A stretch of 64,000 bases of DNA, taken from assembly GCA_021805775.1 (NCBI GenBank), contig JAJZED010000003.1, positions 62,001 through 126,000 on the forward strand. Reading direction: 5' to 3'. The notes under the pieces are model-generated. The model ran no database searches and was not told where the DNA came from. It saw only the letters and a list, made by a program, of their open reading frames with translations. This DNA comes from a bacterium. GTDB taxonomy: Bacteria; Vulcanimicrobiota; Vulcanimicrobiia; Vulcanimicrobiales; Vulcanimicrobiaceae. Shown here piece by piece: positions 35,819 through 43,740 of the stretch. Both the position numbers and the translations under genes were made by a program. The first letter of the stretch is position 1; each line of letters starts with the position of its first letter.

Positions 35819-36036
35819 GCCCTCGTTTGTCCCGTCATCGACGGCGGGTTCCCGTCGGCCTCCCGCGAACCCCTTCCCCATCCACAGCTCGCTCGCAAGA
35901 AGCTCGCGGTTCTCCCGCCTCCATCCCCATCTCACTCACAGAATTCCAGCGTAACGTCAAGCCACTCTTCCCGCGTTTTAAGCGTTAGAATATCCGTACC
36001 GCCAAGCAAGCCCTTAGCCCGATAGAGGTCCGCGCC

Positions 36037-38058
36037 ATGTTTCTTCGCCGCCTGCTCCCCATCGTCACGATGTTCTCGCTCCTGCTGACCTGCATGCCGG
36101 CACCCGCGCAAGCGATGACCGCGCAGCAAGAGGTACAGATGGGGCGCCAAGAAGACGAACAGATCGTTCGCAGCAGCATCATCGAAACCGATCCGCTGCT
36201 CAACCGCTGGGTGAACCACGTCGCGCAGAAACTCTGGCAGCAAGTCGCGCGCAAGGAACTGCCCTACAACGTCAAGATCATCAATGCTCCCGATATCAAC
36301 GCCTTTTCGACGATGGGCGGCTACGTCTACGTCGACGAAGGGCTGCTCGATTTCGTGCAATCGAGCGACGAGCTCGCGGGCGTGCTCGGCCACGAAACCG
36401 GGCATATCGAACGCAACCACGTCATTTCGATGCAGTCGAAGCAGACGGTCCTCAACGCGCTCTTTACGATCGCTTCGCTCTTCTCGCCGCTGGTCTATCA
36501 ATTCGGCAATCTCGCCGAGGCCGGAATCGTCGCGAAACTTTCGCGCGATGACGAATTGCAGGCCGACCGCTACGGTTTACAGTTGATGGCGCGCGCCGGA
36601 TACGATCCGCAAGCGATGCTTTCGATGATGCGCCACCTCGGAACGCTCGAAGCGCAGCACAGCGATCTTATTACCAAGTATCTCGCCGACCATCCGCCGG
36701 CAAACGTGCGCGTGGAGCACCTCGTCGGGTATCCCGAACTCGACCCCACGAAAGTGACGCCGCAGCAACGCCTGGTGCAGGCGCTCAGCGATGCCGACCG
36801 CGCGCGCTACAACATCGCCGCGAGCGAACTCTCCGCGCTGCTGCCGCTGCTGCCCAACAATCAGGAAGCGTTACTCAAACTCGGACAGATGCAACTCGCG
36901 CTCGGCCTCACCTCGAAGAGCGAGCAGACGCTTGAGGAGGCCGCCTCGGTCGGCGACCCGCAGGCGAAGCAACTCGCGCTCGCTCGGCTCGCCACCGTGC
37001 AACAGATCCAAGTGCAGAGCGTCGATCTTTTACATCCGCATTTAACGCCGCTGCGCGAGGCGCTCGCCACGGCAAAATCGCAACTTGAATCCTCGGCGAC
37101 GAATATCTCGACGCGTGCCGCAGAAGGGCGCAGCCAGCTCAAGGCGTTGCAATCGCGCATGTCCGCGCTCAATTACGACGTCCCAAATATCGGCAACGTT
37201 AACGTGCAGCCGGGCTCGCGGCTCGCGGCAATCAGTAATAATATCGAGGCGATGGGCGCGGCGCTGAACTTGGCGCTCGCGAACATTCAGGCCGTCGTCG
37301 GCAACCAAGGCGTCGGCTCGCTCGAGCCGACGAAAACCTTCGGCGTGCTCGAAGACCAACAGCTGATTCTGCGCGATCTCGCCGCTCCGTTGAAGGAGTC
37401 GCCGATTCCCAGCACCTCGGCGGCGATCTTCTCCGATTACCCGACGATGCTCGGCGAACTTTCGCGCGCGCAATCCGATATGCTCGGAGCGGTCGACGCC
37501 TCGCGCGCCTCGGCGTTGCTTCTCGATGGCGCGATCGGCAAACTCGATGAGTTCTTCCGGCAATTCGTCGGCATCCGGCTCAATTTCAACGGCGATCTCA
37601 ACAAGCAAGATTACGAAGCGCTGCTTCCCTACCTCAAGACATCGCTCGCCGCCGTCAACGCCGCGGCGATCGCCAGTTCGAAGGCCGACCAGCTCTTTAA
37701 CATGGCGCGCTCGCGGCAGCTCTCGGCGCGGATCACGATGCTGGGCCTGGGCACCTCGCCGCAGCGGTACGCATCGTTGCGCTATGCGTTGAAACAACGC
37801 TTCGGCAACACGGGTATCTCCTATAGCAAAATGATCGCAGAGCACCTCACCCCCGGCCAAGTGACGACCGCCTCGATTCTTGCCGCCGATAAGGGCGAAG
37901 CGATTCGCGACGTCATCGCCGATGCGAAGGCGAAGGGGCTGACGCTCGTCGACGAAGCGAACGCACAGGATATGCACGCATGGCCGCTGGAGATTTTTAT
38001 GGGGCTGACCTATCTCGATTACACCGATAACCCGCAGCGAGAGATCAGTGGCGGCTAA
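36037..38058 (+). CDS. M48 family metalloprotease, BepA-like
   Basis: A 673-residue exported protease: signal peptide (LLPIVTMFSLLLTCMPAPAQA), then an M48 zinc-protease domain with HETGHIERNH (His119, Glu120, His123) and the third ligand Glu173 in DDELQADRYG. A TPR-like helical part follows (~250-320: SELSALLPLLPNNQEALLKLG) and a long helical C-terminal half not matched to a family. BepA-type proteins degrade or help assemble outer-membrane proteins. The C-terminal half is longer than in BepA. Overlaps the next gene by eleven bases. Confidence 0.88.
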   Translation: MFLRRLLPIVTMFSLLLTCMPAPAQAMTAQQEVQMGRQEDEQIVRSSIIETDPLLNRWVNHVAQKLWQQVARKELPYNVKIINAPDINAFSTMGGYVYVDEGLLDFVQSSDELAGVLGHETGHIERNHVISMQSKQTVLNALFTIASLFSPLVYQFGNLAEAGIVAKLSRDDELQADRYGLQLMARAGYDPQAMLSMMRHLGTLEAQHSDLITKYLADHPPANVRVEHLVGYPELDPTKVTPQQRLVQALSDADRARYNIAASELSALLPLLPNNQEALLKLGQMQLALGLTSKSEQTLEEAASVGDPQAKQLALARLATVQQIQVQSVDLLHPHLTPLREALATAKSQLESSATNISTRAAEGRSQLKALQSRMSALNYDVPNIGNVNVQPGSRLAAISNNIEAMGAALNLALANIQAVVGNQGVGSLEPTKTFGVLEDQQLILRDLAAPLKESPIPSTSAAIFSDYPTMLGELSRAQSDMLGAVDASRASALLLDGAIGKLDEFFRQFVGIRLNFNGDLNKQDYEALLPYLKTSLAAVNAAAIASSKADQLFNMARSRQLSARITMLGLGTSPQRYASLRYALKQRFGNTGISYSKMIAEHLTPGQVTTASILAADKGEAIRDVIADAKAKGLTLVDEANAQDMHAWPLEIFMGLTYLDYTDNPQREISGG

Positions 38059-39040
38059 TTTCGGCTCGGCGCTCGGCGCCGACGTGGTGAAAATGGTGCG
38101 TAAGGGTGTCGATATGCACGGCGTTCGCGCGCACGCGCAACTGCCGTTTCGCATCGTGTTGGCGGGCGACCCGGCGGCGATCTCGCGGTTGCGCGCGATA
38201 TTGCTCGCGGGCAACGAAGGCGAGCGGCTCACCGATGCGGCGCGTTGCCTGGAGACCTACAGCGCAACCTGCGCCCCGACGCGCGAACTCAAGGCGGTGC
38301 TCTTCATCGGCGCGGTCGACCAAGTCGACGGCGCGAACTCACTGGAACTGCGCGCGCTGCGCGTGCCGATTTTCTCGATCGGCATCGGTGCGGTGACCGA
38401 GCGCGCCCCCGAACGGATTCCCGCTGCGGGCGAGGTCGGGAATTACGGGATTACCGAACTCAGCGAAGAGTCGCTACGCGTGCACGTCTTCCCGCAGTTG
38501 GTTCGCGCGGCGAAGGGTGTCGAGGTCGCGCTCGGGCGGCGCTTCCCCGCGCTGCGCGACATCGTTGCCACGAAGATCACGCAAGATACAGCGAAAAATG
38601 CGGTGAAGATCGCGGTTGCAAGCGGGCTCGTCGACCACGTGCCGATTCTCGGTATCGCGCTGGGCGCGGTTGCATCGGCGGGCGACACGGTCGCGATTAC
38701 CGGGCTGCAGATCGCGCTGATGATGCAGATCGAAGCGACCTACGGCCGCGACCCGGATTTTCGACGGCTCTGGGAGCTGCTGCCGATTATCGGCGGCGGC
38801 TTGGGCTGGCGCACGCTCGCGCGCGAACTCTCGGGCTTCATGCCGGTCGCTGGCGTGCCGATTAAAGGCGCGATCGCCTATGCCGGCACGATCGTCGTCG
38901 GCGAGGGCATTAGTTTTCTCATCGCGCACGGGCGCCCGATGAGCAAGGAGCAGGCCGCGCAACTCTACGCGCGCACGAAGAACGATGCCCTGCAAGCGGG
39001 GCGGAATCTGCTCGGGCGCTTTCGTTCGCGCGAGTCGTAA
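38048..39040 (+). CDS. DUF697/YcjF-like protein of unknown function
   Basis: A 330-residue protein starting at GTG 38048. The first ~150 residues look like a degenerate GTPase-associated or response domain (FRIVLAGDPAAISRLRAILL, AVLFIGAVDQVDG, RVPIFSIGIG). Residues ~185-260 match the DUF697 style (ITQDTAKNAVKIAVAS, AGDTVAITGLQIALMMQIEATYG), hydrophobic enough to be membrane-associated. DUF697 often sits with small GTPases of the YcjX/EngA type. The gene overlaps the M48 protease and abuts a MOSC gene. Function not known. Confidence 0.7.
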   Translation: MAANFGSALGADVVKMVRKGVDMHGVRAHAQLPFRIVLAGDPAAISRLRAILLAGNEGERLTDAARCLETYSATCAPTRELKAVLFIGAVDQVDGANSLELRALRVPIFSIGIGAVTERAPERIPAAGEVGNYGITELSEESLRVHVFPQLVRAAKGVEVALGRRFPALRDIVATKITQDTAKNAVKIAVASGLVDHVPILGIALGAVASAGDTVAITGLQIALMMQIEATYGRDPDFRRLWELLPIIGGGLGWRTLARELSGFMPVAGVPIKGAIAYAGTIVVGEGISFLIAHGRPMSKEQAAQLYARTKNDALQAGRNLLGRFRSRES

Positions 39041-39069
39041 CGCTGCTTCGCGCGATCTATCGCTACCCG

Positions 39070-39660
39070 GTGAAGAGCCTGCGCGGGGAATCGCTCGCGC
39101 GGGTCGAGATCGATTCCGGCGGCATCGTCGGCGATCGCGCTGCCGCGCTCGTCATCGCCGACGGACACGCGCGCACCGGTAAAACCTATCGCGGTAAAGA
39201 GGACGAGCGGCTCCATCGGCTCGCCGACGATGCGACGGCCGCTGCTATCGCCGCGCAGCGCGGGGTTACCGTGCGGTGCGAGAGCGCGGCGCCGCATTAC
39301 TTCGACGATTCGCCGATCTCGCTGGTGCTCGCGCCCTGGTTGGCCGACGCGCAACGGCTCTGCGGGCGCTCGCTCGACGTGCGACGCTTTCGCCCGAATC
39401 TCGTCGCCGATGCGATTCCTGGAGCGGAGTGCGAGCGCGATCTGCTTGGCGCGGAGTTGCAGATCGGTGCGCGGGTGCGCTTGCGGGTTACGAAAGCGAT
39501 CCGCCGCTGCGTTGCGGTAACGTACGATCCCGAGAGCGATGCGGTCGATCCGGGAATACTGCGCGCGCTCGCGCAGGAGCGTGAGGCGACGTTTGGTGTC
39601 TACTGCGAAGTGCTGCAGCCGGGAACGGTCGTGCTGGGAGACGCGCTGCTTCGCGTCTAA
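39070..39660 (+). CDS. MOSC-domain protein, YcbX-like
   Basis: At least 196 residues of a MOSC family protein: beta-barrel N-domain start (VKSLRGESLARVEID), GDRAAALVIADG, and the MOSC core with RFRPNLV and KAIRRCVAVTYDPES, the Cys being at the position of the sulfur- or cofactor-binding residue of mARC-type MOSC domains. The usual first strand LLRAIYRYP is encoded just upstream (from 39043) in the same frame but has no ATG/GTG/TTG; translation may start at CTG 39043 or at GTG 39070. MOSC proteins bind molybdenum cofactor or carry sulfur. Ends immediately before the repeated prepilin start. Confidence 0.8.
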   Translation: MKSLRGESLARVEIDSGGIVGDRAAALVIADGHARTGKTYRGKEDERLHRLADDATAAAIAAQRGVTVRCESAAPHYFDDSPISLVLAPWLADAQRLCGRSLDVRRFRPNLVADAIPGAECERDLLGAELQIGARVRLRVTKAIRRCVAVTYDPESDAVDPGILRALAQEREATFGVYCEVLQPGTVVLGDALLRV

Positions 39661-39662
39661 CG

Positions 39663-39758
39663 CGCGCCGGAACGGGGAACCAGCGCGATCGTGGAGAGCG
39701 AACGCGGTTTCTCGCTGCTCGAGGTGCTCGTTGCGTTGGGGATCGGGACGCTGGTGCT
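39663..39758 (+). repeat. 96-bp direct repeat, left copy
   Basis: Identical to 40653-40748 except one base (39708 T versus C). It holds the upstream region, the start and the first ~23 codons of a prepilin gene. The two copies bracket a toxin-antitoxin cassette of 894 bases (39759-40652). Confidence 0.95.
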
Positions 39759-39813
39759 TGGAGACTCGCGCTGCGCCACCTTGACGAACATAAACACTGG
39801 TGTTAATATCTAA
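39691..39813 (+). pseudogene. Truncated 5' end of the prepilin gene
   Basis: GTG 39691 opens VESERGFSLLEVLVALGIGT, the same N-terminus as the intact gene at 40681. After LVLG the frame enters unrelated sequence and stops at 39813, giving 40 residues. Left behind by insertion of the toxin-antitoxin cassette. Confidence 0.85.
39781..39809 (+). promoter_or_regulatory. Sigma70-type promoter with operator-like palindrome for the toxin-antitoxin genes
   Basis: A -35 TTGACG (39781-39786) and -10 TAATAT (39804-39809) are spaced by 17 bases. The palindrome AACAC-TG-GTGTT (39793-39804) fills the spacer and would let the antitoxin block RNA polymerase. The expected start point falls on or beside the toxin GTG at 39816, so the mRNA may be leaderless. 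Confidence 0.65.
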
Positions 39814-39815
39814 TC

Positions 39816-40241
39816 GTGCGGCGCAACAGGACTAGCGCCGACCTCGACATCGTATTGGGCGCCGTTCGATCCTTTGAGTGGTTCTGGGCGAGCAATAGCG
39901 AGATGCCTGGGCTCGATGCTTTTGAAGCGCTCAGTAGCAAAGACCAAGCGACGGTTATCGCCACGTTCGAACACTGGGGCGAGCTAAATCTTGGTAAGCA
40001 TGTCTCGGAGACGCGGATAAGCGAGGAGCACGTAGAGCCGAAGATTCTTGCAGCAAAGGCCGGCAAACACCGATTCACGATGTTTCACGCTGGTGAAAAT
40101 CTCTGGATCGTTTGCCGCTATTATCAAAAACGAAAACAAAAACTTGACCGGAACGGGAAGATAACAATAAAGCTCACCATCGAGGACCGAAAGGACTATT
40201 TAGGGCGCGTGAGCGCTGGGGAATATTATGGACGCAGCTGA
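39816..40241 (+). CDS. HigB / Gp49-like toxin of a type II toxin-antitoxin pair
   Basis: A 141-residue protein of RelE/HigB style. The C-terminal half has KILAAKAGKHRFTMFHAGEN followed by LWIVCRYYQKRKQKL, resembling the basic RNase face of HigB (phage Gp49-like) toxins; it ends with acidic-basic IEDRKDYLGRV. The order toxin then antitoxin is that of higBA. GTG start at 39816 with no room for a ribosome binding site after the predicted transcription start. It overlaps the antitoxin gene by 14 bases. AT content is higher than in surrounding genes, fitting a mobile origin. Expected to cut mRNA on ribosomes, from family only. Confidence 0.65.
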   Translation: MRRNRTSADLDIVLGAVRSFEWFWASNSEMPGLDAFEALSSKDQATVIATFEHWGELNLGKHVSETRISEEHVEPKILAAKAGKHRFTMFHAGENLWIVCRYYQKRKQKLDRNGKITIKLTIEDRKDYLGRVSAGEYYGRS

Positions 40242-40602
40242 AGCGCGAAAACAAAGACAGGCCGCCAAGCAACGATCGCTCTCGCAACGTCTCCGCGCCG
40301 ACGCGGCGATGGCACGCGAAATCGATGCTCGGCGTGAAGAGCTTCGCCTAGAACAGCAATTTCTCGATGCCATGCATGCCCAGCACATTACCGGTGCCGA
40401 GCTCGCGCGACGCACGAAAGCGAAGCCGGCCTCCATTTCGCGCGATCTCGCCGGCGGGTTGAGTGCTGCAAAACTCGGTCGCGTTCGAAGGTTGGCCGAT
40501 GCCATCGGCTGCGACGTCATTACCCTTTTGGTCCCGCGCGACCCAAACGCACGGAAGAGAGCGATCTCGACGCTTTCGCACAGACTCATCGACCGCGATT
40601 GA
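40228..40602 (+). CDS. HTH antitoxin of the HigB-like pair
   Basis: A 124-residue protein. A basic helical N-terminus (KQRQAAKQRSLSQRLRADAA) is followed by an XRE-type helix-turn-helix at ~50-105 (HITGAELARRTKAKPASISR, GLSAAKLGRVRRLADAIG). It likely neutralises the toxin and binds the palindrome at 39793-39804. Overlaps the toxin gene by 14 bases. Confidence 0.7.
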   Translation: MDAAEARKQRQAAKQRSLSQRLRADAAMAREIDARREELRLEQQFLDAMHAQHITGAELARRTKAKPASISRDLAGGLSAAKLGRVRRLADAIGCDVITLLVPRDPNARKRAISTLSHRLIDRD

Positions 40603-40652
40603 CGCGGCTTCGTCGCTTTTCGCAGCCGAACGCGGAGCGCTTCGGTCGTAAA

Positions 40653-40748
40653 CGCGCCGGAACGGGGAACCAGCGCGATCGTGGAGAGCGAACGCGGCTT
40701 CTCGCTGCTCGAGGTGCTCGTTGCGTTGGGGATCGGGACGCTGGTGCT
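40653..40748 (+). repeat. 96-bp direct repeat, right copy
   Basis: Right-hand copy of 39663-39758, containing the upstream region and first codons of the intact prepilin gene at 40681. 95 of 96 bases match. Confidence 0.95.
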
Positions 40749-41334
40749 GCTCGGTGCCGCCGACGCGACCATCGGGCTGCTGCACGCCCGCACGATTGCA
40801 GCCGCGCGTTTGAACGACCGTGCGGCGATCGCGGCGCTGATCGCTGCGATTCGCAGCGATAACGAAACGGCGACCGGCTTTGCGATTCCGGCGACCGATA
40901 GCGCGGGCGCTCCGAATCTCGACGCGCACGCGTTCGATCTGCGCACGCGCGATGCCGGATTCGGCGAACGCATCGTGGAGTATCGCTGGGTCGCTGCCGG
41001 GGCATCGCTGCCCGCGAGCGTCCTGCGCAGCGAGCTCGACCCGAGCGGCGTAGCCGCGCCGGTGCTCGCGCAACGCTATGCGGGAATTACCGCGCTAACC
41101 GCGCGGAGCGTTGCGCTCTCCGCGCTCGCCGGCGGCGGAAGCGAGGGCGACGCGCTCTTCGCCGGTGCGACGCTGTACGATGTCACGGTCGATCTCGGCG
41201 ACGGCGCAAGCGCGGGCAACGCGTTGCTCGCCGTCACGATTGCAACCGCGCACGCATTGCGCACGGTGCGGTTAGCGAACCTCGCCGCACCTACGCACTT
41301 CACGTACGTGTTGCCGTACACGCCCGCGCCGTAG
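40681..41334 (+). CDS. Type IV prepilin-like / PulG-type minor pseudopilin
   Basis: A 217-residue protein with a class III signal: short basic leader VESERG, cleavage before Phe, then GFSLLEVLVALGIGTLVLLG (Glu at +5), the type IV pilin hallmark. The rest is a globular domain with few motifs (AAIRSDNETATGFAIPATDS). It would be cleaved by a prepilin peptidase and join a pilus or secretion pseudopilus; no other pilus genes are in this window. GTG start. Its promoter region and first codons are exactly duplicated 990 bases upstream, so the inserted cassette regenerated this gene. Confidence 0.8.
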   Translation: MESERGFSLLEVLVALGIGTLVLLGAADATIGLLHARTIAAARLNDRAAIAALIAAIRSDNETATGFAIPATDSAGAPNLDAHAFDLRTRDAGFGERIVEYRWVAAGASLPASVLRSELDPSGVAAPVLAQRYAGITALTARSVALSALAGGGSEGDALFAGATLYDVTVDLGDGASAGNALLAVTIATAHALRTVRLANLAAPTHFTYVLPYTPAP

Positions 41335-41335
41335 G

Positions 41336-42703
41336 CTACGTTAATTCCTCGTGCTCCTTTCCGGAGTCAGAGGGCTCCGTTCTCGGCTCGGGCTTTCCGC
41401 TGAAGAAGGGAACACTCCCGAGCAGTTTATCGATCCGATCGGCCACCGACGGTAACCGCTCCCGGACGGCCGGACGCTTCTTCGGCCACGTCTCGCAAAT
41501 CCGATCGCGCATTTCGCGAGCAGCCGCCAGCACGATCCTTCGGGCAACGCCGGCACGCTGCGCGAATACCTCGAACGTTCCGGCGTCAATCGCGGCGAAC
41601 GCTTTAGCGCCACCAATTTTGAGGGCGAGAGCATGACGTCCGGAAATACGATACGCGCTCGTGCAGAGAAAGTCGTAAACCGGAGCCAGCTCCGCAGTGC
41701 GGCCATCCCGATAAATCAACGACCAGTTCTTTAGATGCATATCGGTGTTGCCGATAGCTATCGTAAAAACGAGACGATGGACGAAGTCGCGAAGTCCGTT
41801 CACCCCCGTCAAGCGGTAGATATCGCGCGCCATCTCGTTGTAGTCGTGGTTATCGTATTTGAGCCGCGGGTACTGGCGGTAGATCTGATTAAAATCTTCC
41901 ATGTGAATCCGCTTCCCGTCCGCGCGATCGAAACGGCGAATCACAAACGCCGAGCGCTCCGGCATGTCGTCGATATCGTTCGGCAATCCTTCCAACCGAT
42001 CCAGATCGACGAGCCGGCACTCCGGCACATCGAGGCCGAGTTCGGCCGCAAACTCCATCATCATGTACTCGTTTATGGGAACGTCTTTGAACCGTGTCGA
42101 CGGCAGTTTCACAATAAAGCCGCCGTCCCGCCCGCTTACCGGAATCGTTAATCCGCCGGCAGCGTTGTTGACAGCGCTGAATTTGAGCTGAACGCCCGCC
42201 AAAGAAAAACGCAACAATCGGCCGCCATCTGCGATGACGTGCGAAGCGCCGTTTGCGACCGGTGGAACCTCTCGACCATCGGCCGAACGAACGATAACCG
42301 CTCCCGGCAAATCCCTACCGGTCACCCATAACAACGCCACATCATCGCGTGCGTCGATCCCCGCGTGCTCTGCGATGTACTCGCGCAGCTCGCCCTCCGG
42401 CAACAGGTTTGCAAAGAATGGAACGACGCGCCCAAGTGCGCCGGGCCGAACGCGCAGTCGGTCGAATGCGTCGATGAACCCACGCGAGAGAAGCGGTCGC
42501 TCGTCGTTGGCGATATACGACTCATCGAAGGTAAACACCGAGTTCCGTCCATGCAACTCGACGATCGTACCCACAAACACATCGCCAAGAAATACCTCCA
42601 GCACCTCACCGACATATCCCGTCGCCTTCGCCCGTTTCGGCGCTTCGATTACCGCACCGATGCCTTTTATTGCGGGGACCGTCTCGGGCGACTCGTCTGC
42701 CAT
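41336..42703 (-). CDS. hipA: HipA-family serine/threonine kinase toxin
   Basis: A 455-residue HipA. The N-subdomain (~15-120) has LEVFLGDVFVGTIVELHGRN and FFANLLPEG; the kinase core has RFSLAGVQLKFSA (the phosphate-loop Ser region) and the catalytic IGNTDMHLKNWSLI (D and N of the GNxDxHxxN motif), then YDFLCTSAYR. HipA phosphorylates glutamyl-tRNA synthetase in E. coli and halts growth. ATG 42703 lies two bases after the hipB stop; an in-frame GTG at 42712 is possible. Its C-terminus is acidic. It converges on the prepilin gene with almost no gap. Confidence 0.88.
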   Translation of the reverse strand: MADESPETVPAIKGIGAVIEAPKRAKATGYVGEVLEVFLGDVFVGTIVELHGRNSVFTFDESYIANDERPLLSRGFIDAFDRLRVRPGALGRVVPFFANLLPEGELREYIAEHAGIDARDDVALLWVTGRDLPGAVIVRSADGREVPPVANGASHVIADGGRLLRFSLAGVQLKFSAVNNAAGGLTIPVSGRDGGFIVKLPSTRFKDVPINEYMMMEFAAELGLDVPECRLVDLDRLEGLPNDIDDMPERSAFVIRRFDRADGKRIHMEDFNQIYRQYPRLKYDNHDYNEMARDIYRLTGVNGLRDFVHRLVFTIAIGNTDMHLKNWSLIYRDGRTAELAPVYDFLCTSAYRISGRHALALKIGGAKAFAAIDAGTFEVFAQRAGVARRIVLAAAREMRDRICETWPKKRPAVRERLPSVADRIDKLLGSVPFFSGKPEPRTEPSDSGKEHEELT

Positions 42704-42705
42704 CG

Positions 42706-42996
42706 CTACCACTCATCCCCGGTCGAGGGTGGCGCTTCGGAGGATTCGGTCATTCGCACCACCGCCTCAACGGCCCGAACGCGCTGGCGAGGCACGAGAA
42801 CCGGCTGCAGATCGAGCGCCTGTCCCAACGCCAAAACCGTCTCCCAGGATGGGCTCGTCTTGCCGGCCTCGATTCGCGCGAGTGTCGAGCGCTCGATCCC
42901 GGCGAGCGCGGCGAGCCCCGCCGCACTCTTTCCAAGCTCGCGTCGCCGCTCTCTGAGCACGGGGCCGATCTCAGAAATGCTGCTTTTATGCTCCAT
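42706..42996 (-). CDS. hipB: HipB-family HTH antitoxin
   Basis: A 96-residue XRE repressor: SISEIGPVLRERRRELGKSA, then the recognition part GLAALAGIERSTLARIEAGK and ALGQALDLQPVLVP. ATG 42996 is preferred; a GTG at 43026 in frame lies upstream of a -10-like TACAAT (43006-43011 on the reverse strand). It sits immediately before hipA, the usual order, and would both neutralise HipA and repress the pair. Confidence 0.85.
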   Translation of the reverse strand: MEHKSSISEIGPVLRERRRELGKSAAGLAALAGIERSTLARIEAGKTSPSWETVLALGQALDLQPVLVPRQRVRAVEAVVRMTESSEAPPSTGDEW

Positions 42997-43121
42997 AACA
43001 GCGCCATTGTAGCATATAAACCTCACTTTCTGCAGGAATGCCGGGGTCGGGGCGTCTACCGGCCTTGGCGACGATTCGCTAGACTGGGGCCATCGCAGGC
43101 TTCGAAATAGATGGAGGTGCC

Positions 43122-43240
43122 ATGCACGTTTCGATACCGTTCGTCCGCGTCGCCGGCGCTATCGCCGTTACCGGCGCACGCATTGTCGCTTTAGGGCCGC
43201 TCGTGGCTCGCGCCGATCTCTGGATCAACATCAAATCGCC
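43122..43240 (+). pseudogene. 5' fragment of an exported-protein gene
   Basis: ATG 43122 follows GGAGG by four bases and encodes a signal-like start (VRVAGAIAVTGARIVALG, then VARADLWINIKSPT). The frame runs on to 43376, but from ~43240 it lies over the reverse-strand pseudogene and loses coding character. It appears to be a gene start joined to foreign sequence by a deletion. The end point is approximate. Confidence 0.4.
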
Positions 43241-43707
43241 GACGTGCGTCTCCGGCGTCAACACCGCTTGCCGTCTCGCGCGAAACATTACGAGCCACAC
43301 GCAGATGATGCCGAGCGCAGAAGCAAACAGAAACAGGAGCGTTCCCGCGGTTTTTTCGGTCGCGTTGATTTCGTAGGTGGTCGTGGGCCGAACGCGGGCG
43401 AGCACCGTGCCTCCACCCCGCTCGACCGGTAGGTCGTAGGTACGGCCGGCAATGGCAACGCGGCGTGCGCACTCATATCCAGCTTTCGAAGATCGATGGT
43501 GTCGCCGTCATGCAAGCTGCCGAGGGCGGAGGCTCCGCCTGGTACCACCCCCGACGAGCGAAGCGTGTACGGGGCGGGGCCTGGAGTGAAGACGCAGTCC
43601 CAGAAGCCGAGCAGCGTCTTCGATCCAAGCCCGAAATTCCCAACAATCGCAACGAGCAGCGCGATCGAAAGCGCTGCGCATAAGGCGACCAGGGGCGCTC
43701 TTCGCAT
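43240..43707 (-). pseudogene. Frameshifted fragment of a membrane sensor protein
   Basis: The start reads MRRAPLVALCAALSIALLVA (TM), then a PDZ-like extracytoplasmic part (VPGGASALGSLHDGDTIDL). Near 43455 the frame breaks, and the continuation is found in the next frame: RVAIAGRTYDLPVERGGGTV, TTTYEINATEKTAG, then a second TM (LLFLFASALGIICVWLVMF). The rest, probably a kinase or output domain, is missing. The layout matches the N-terminal part of membrane sensor kinases. It is broken by at least one frameshift and by loss of its 3' end. Confidence 0.5.
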
Positions 43708-43740
43708 GCGCTTCCGTGCGGACAGCCGAGCTTCGGCTTC

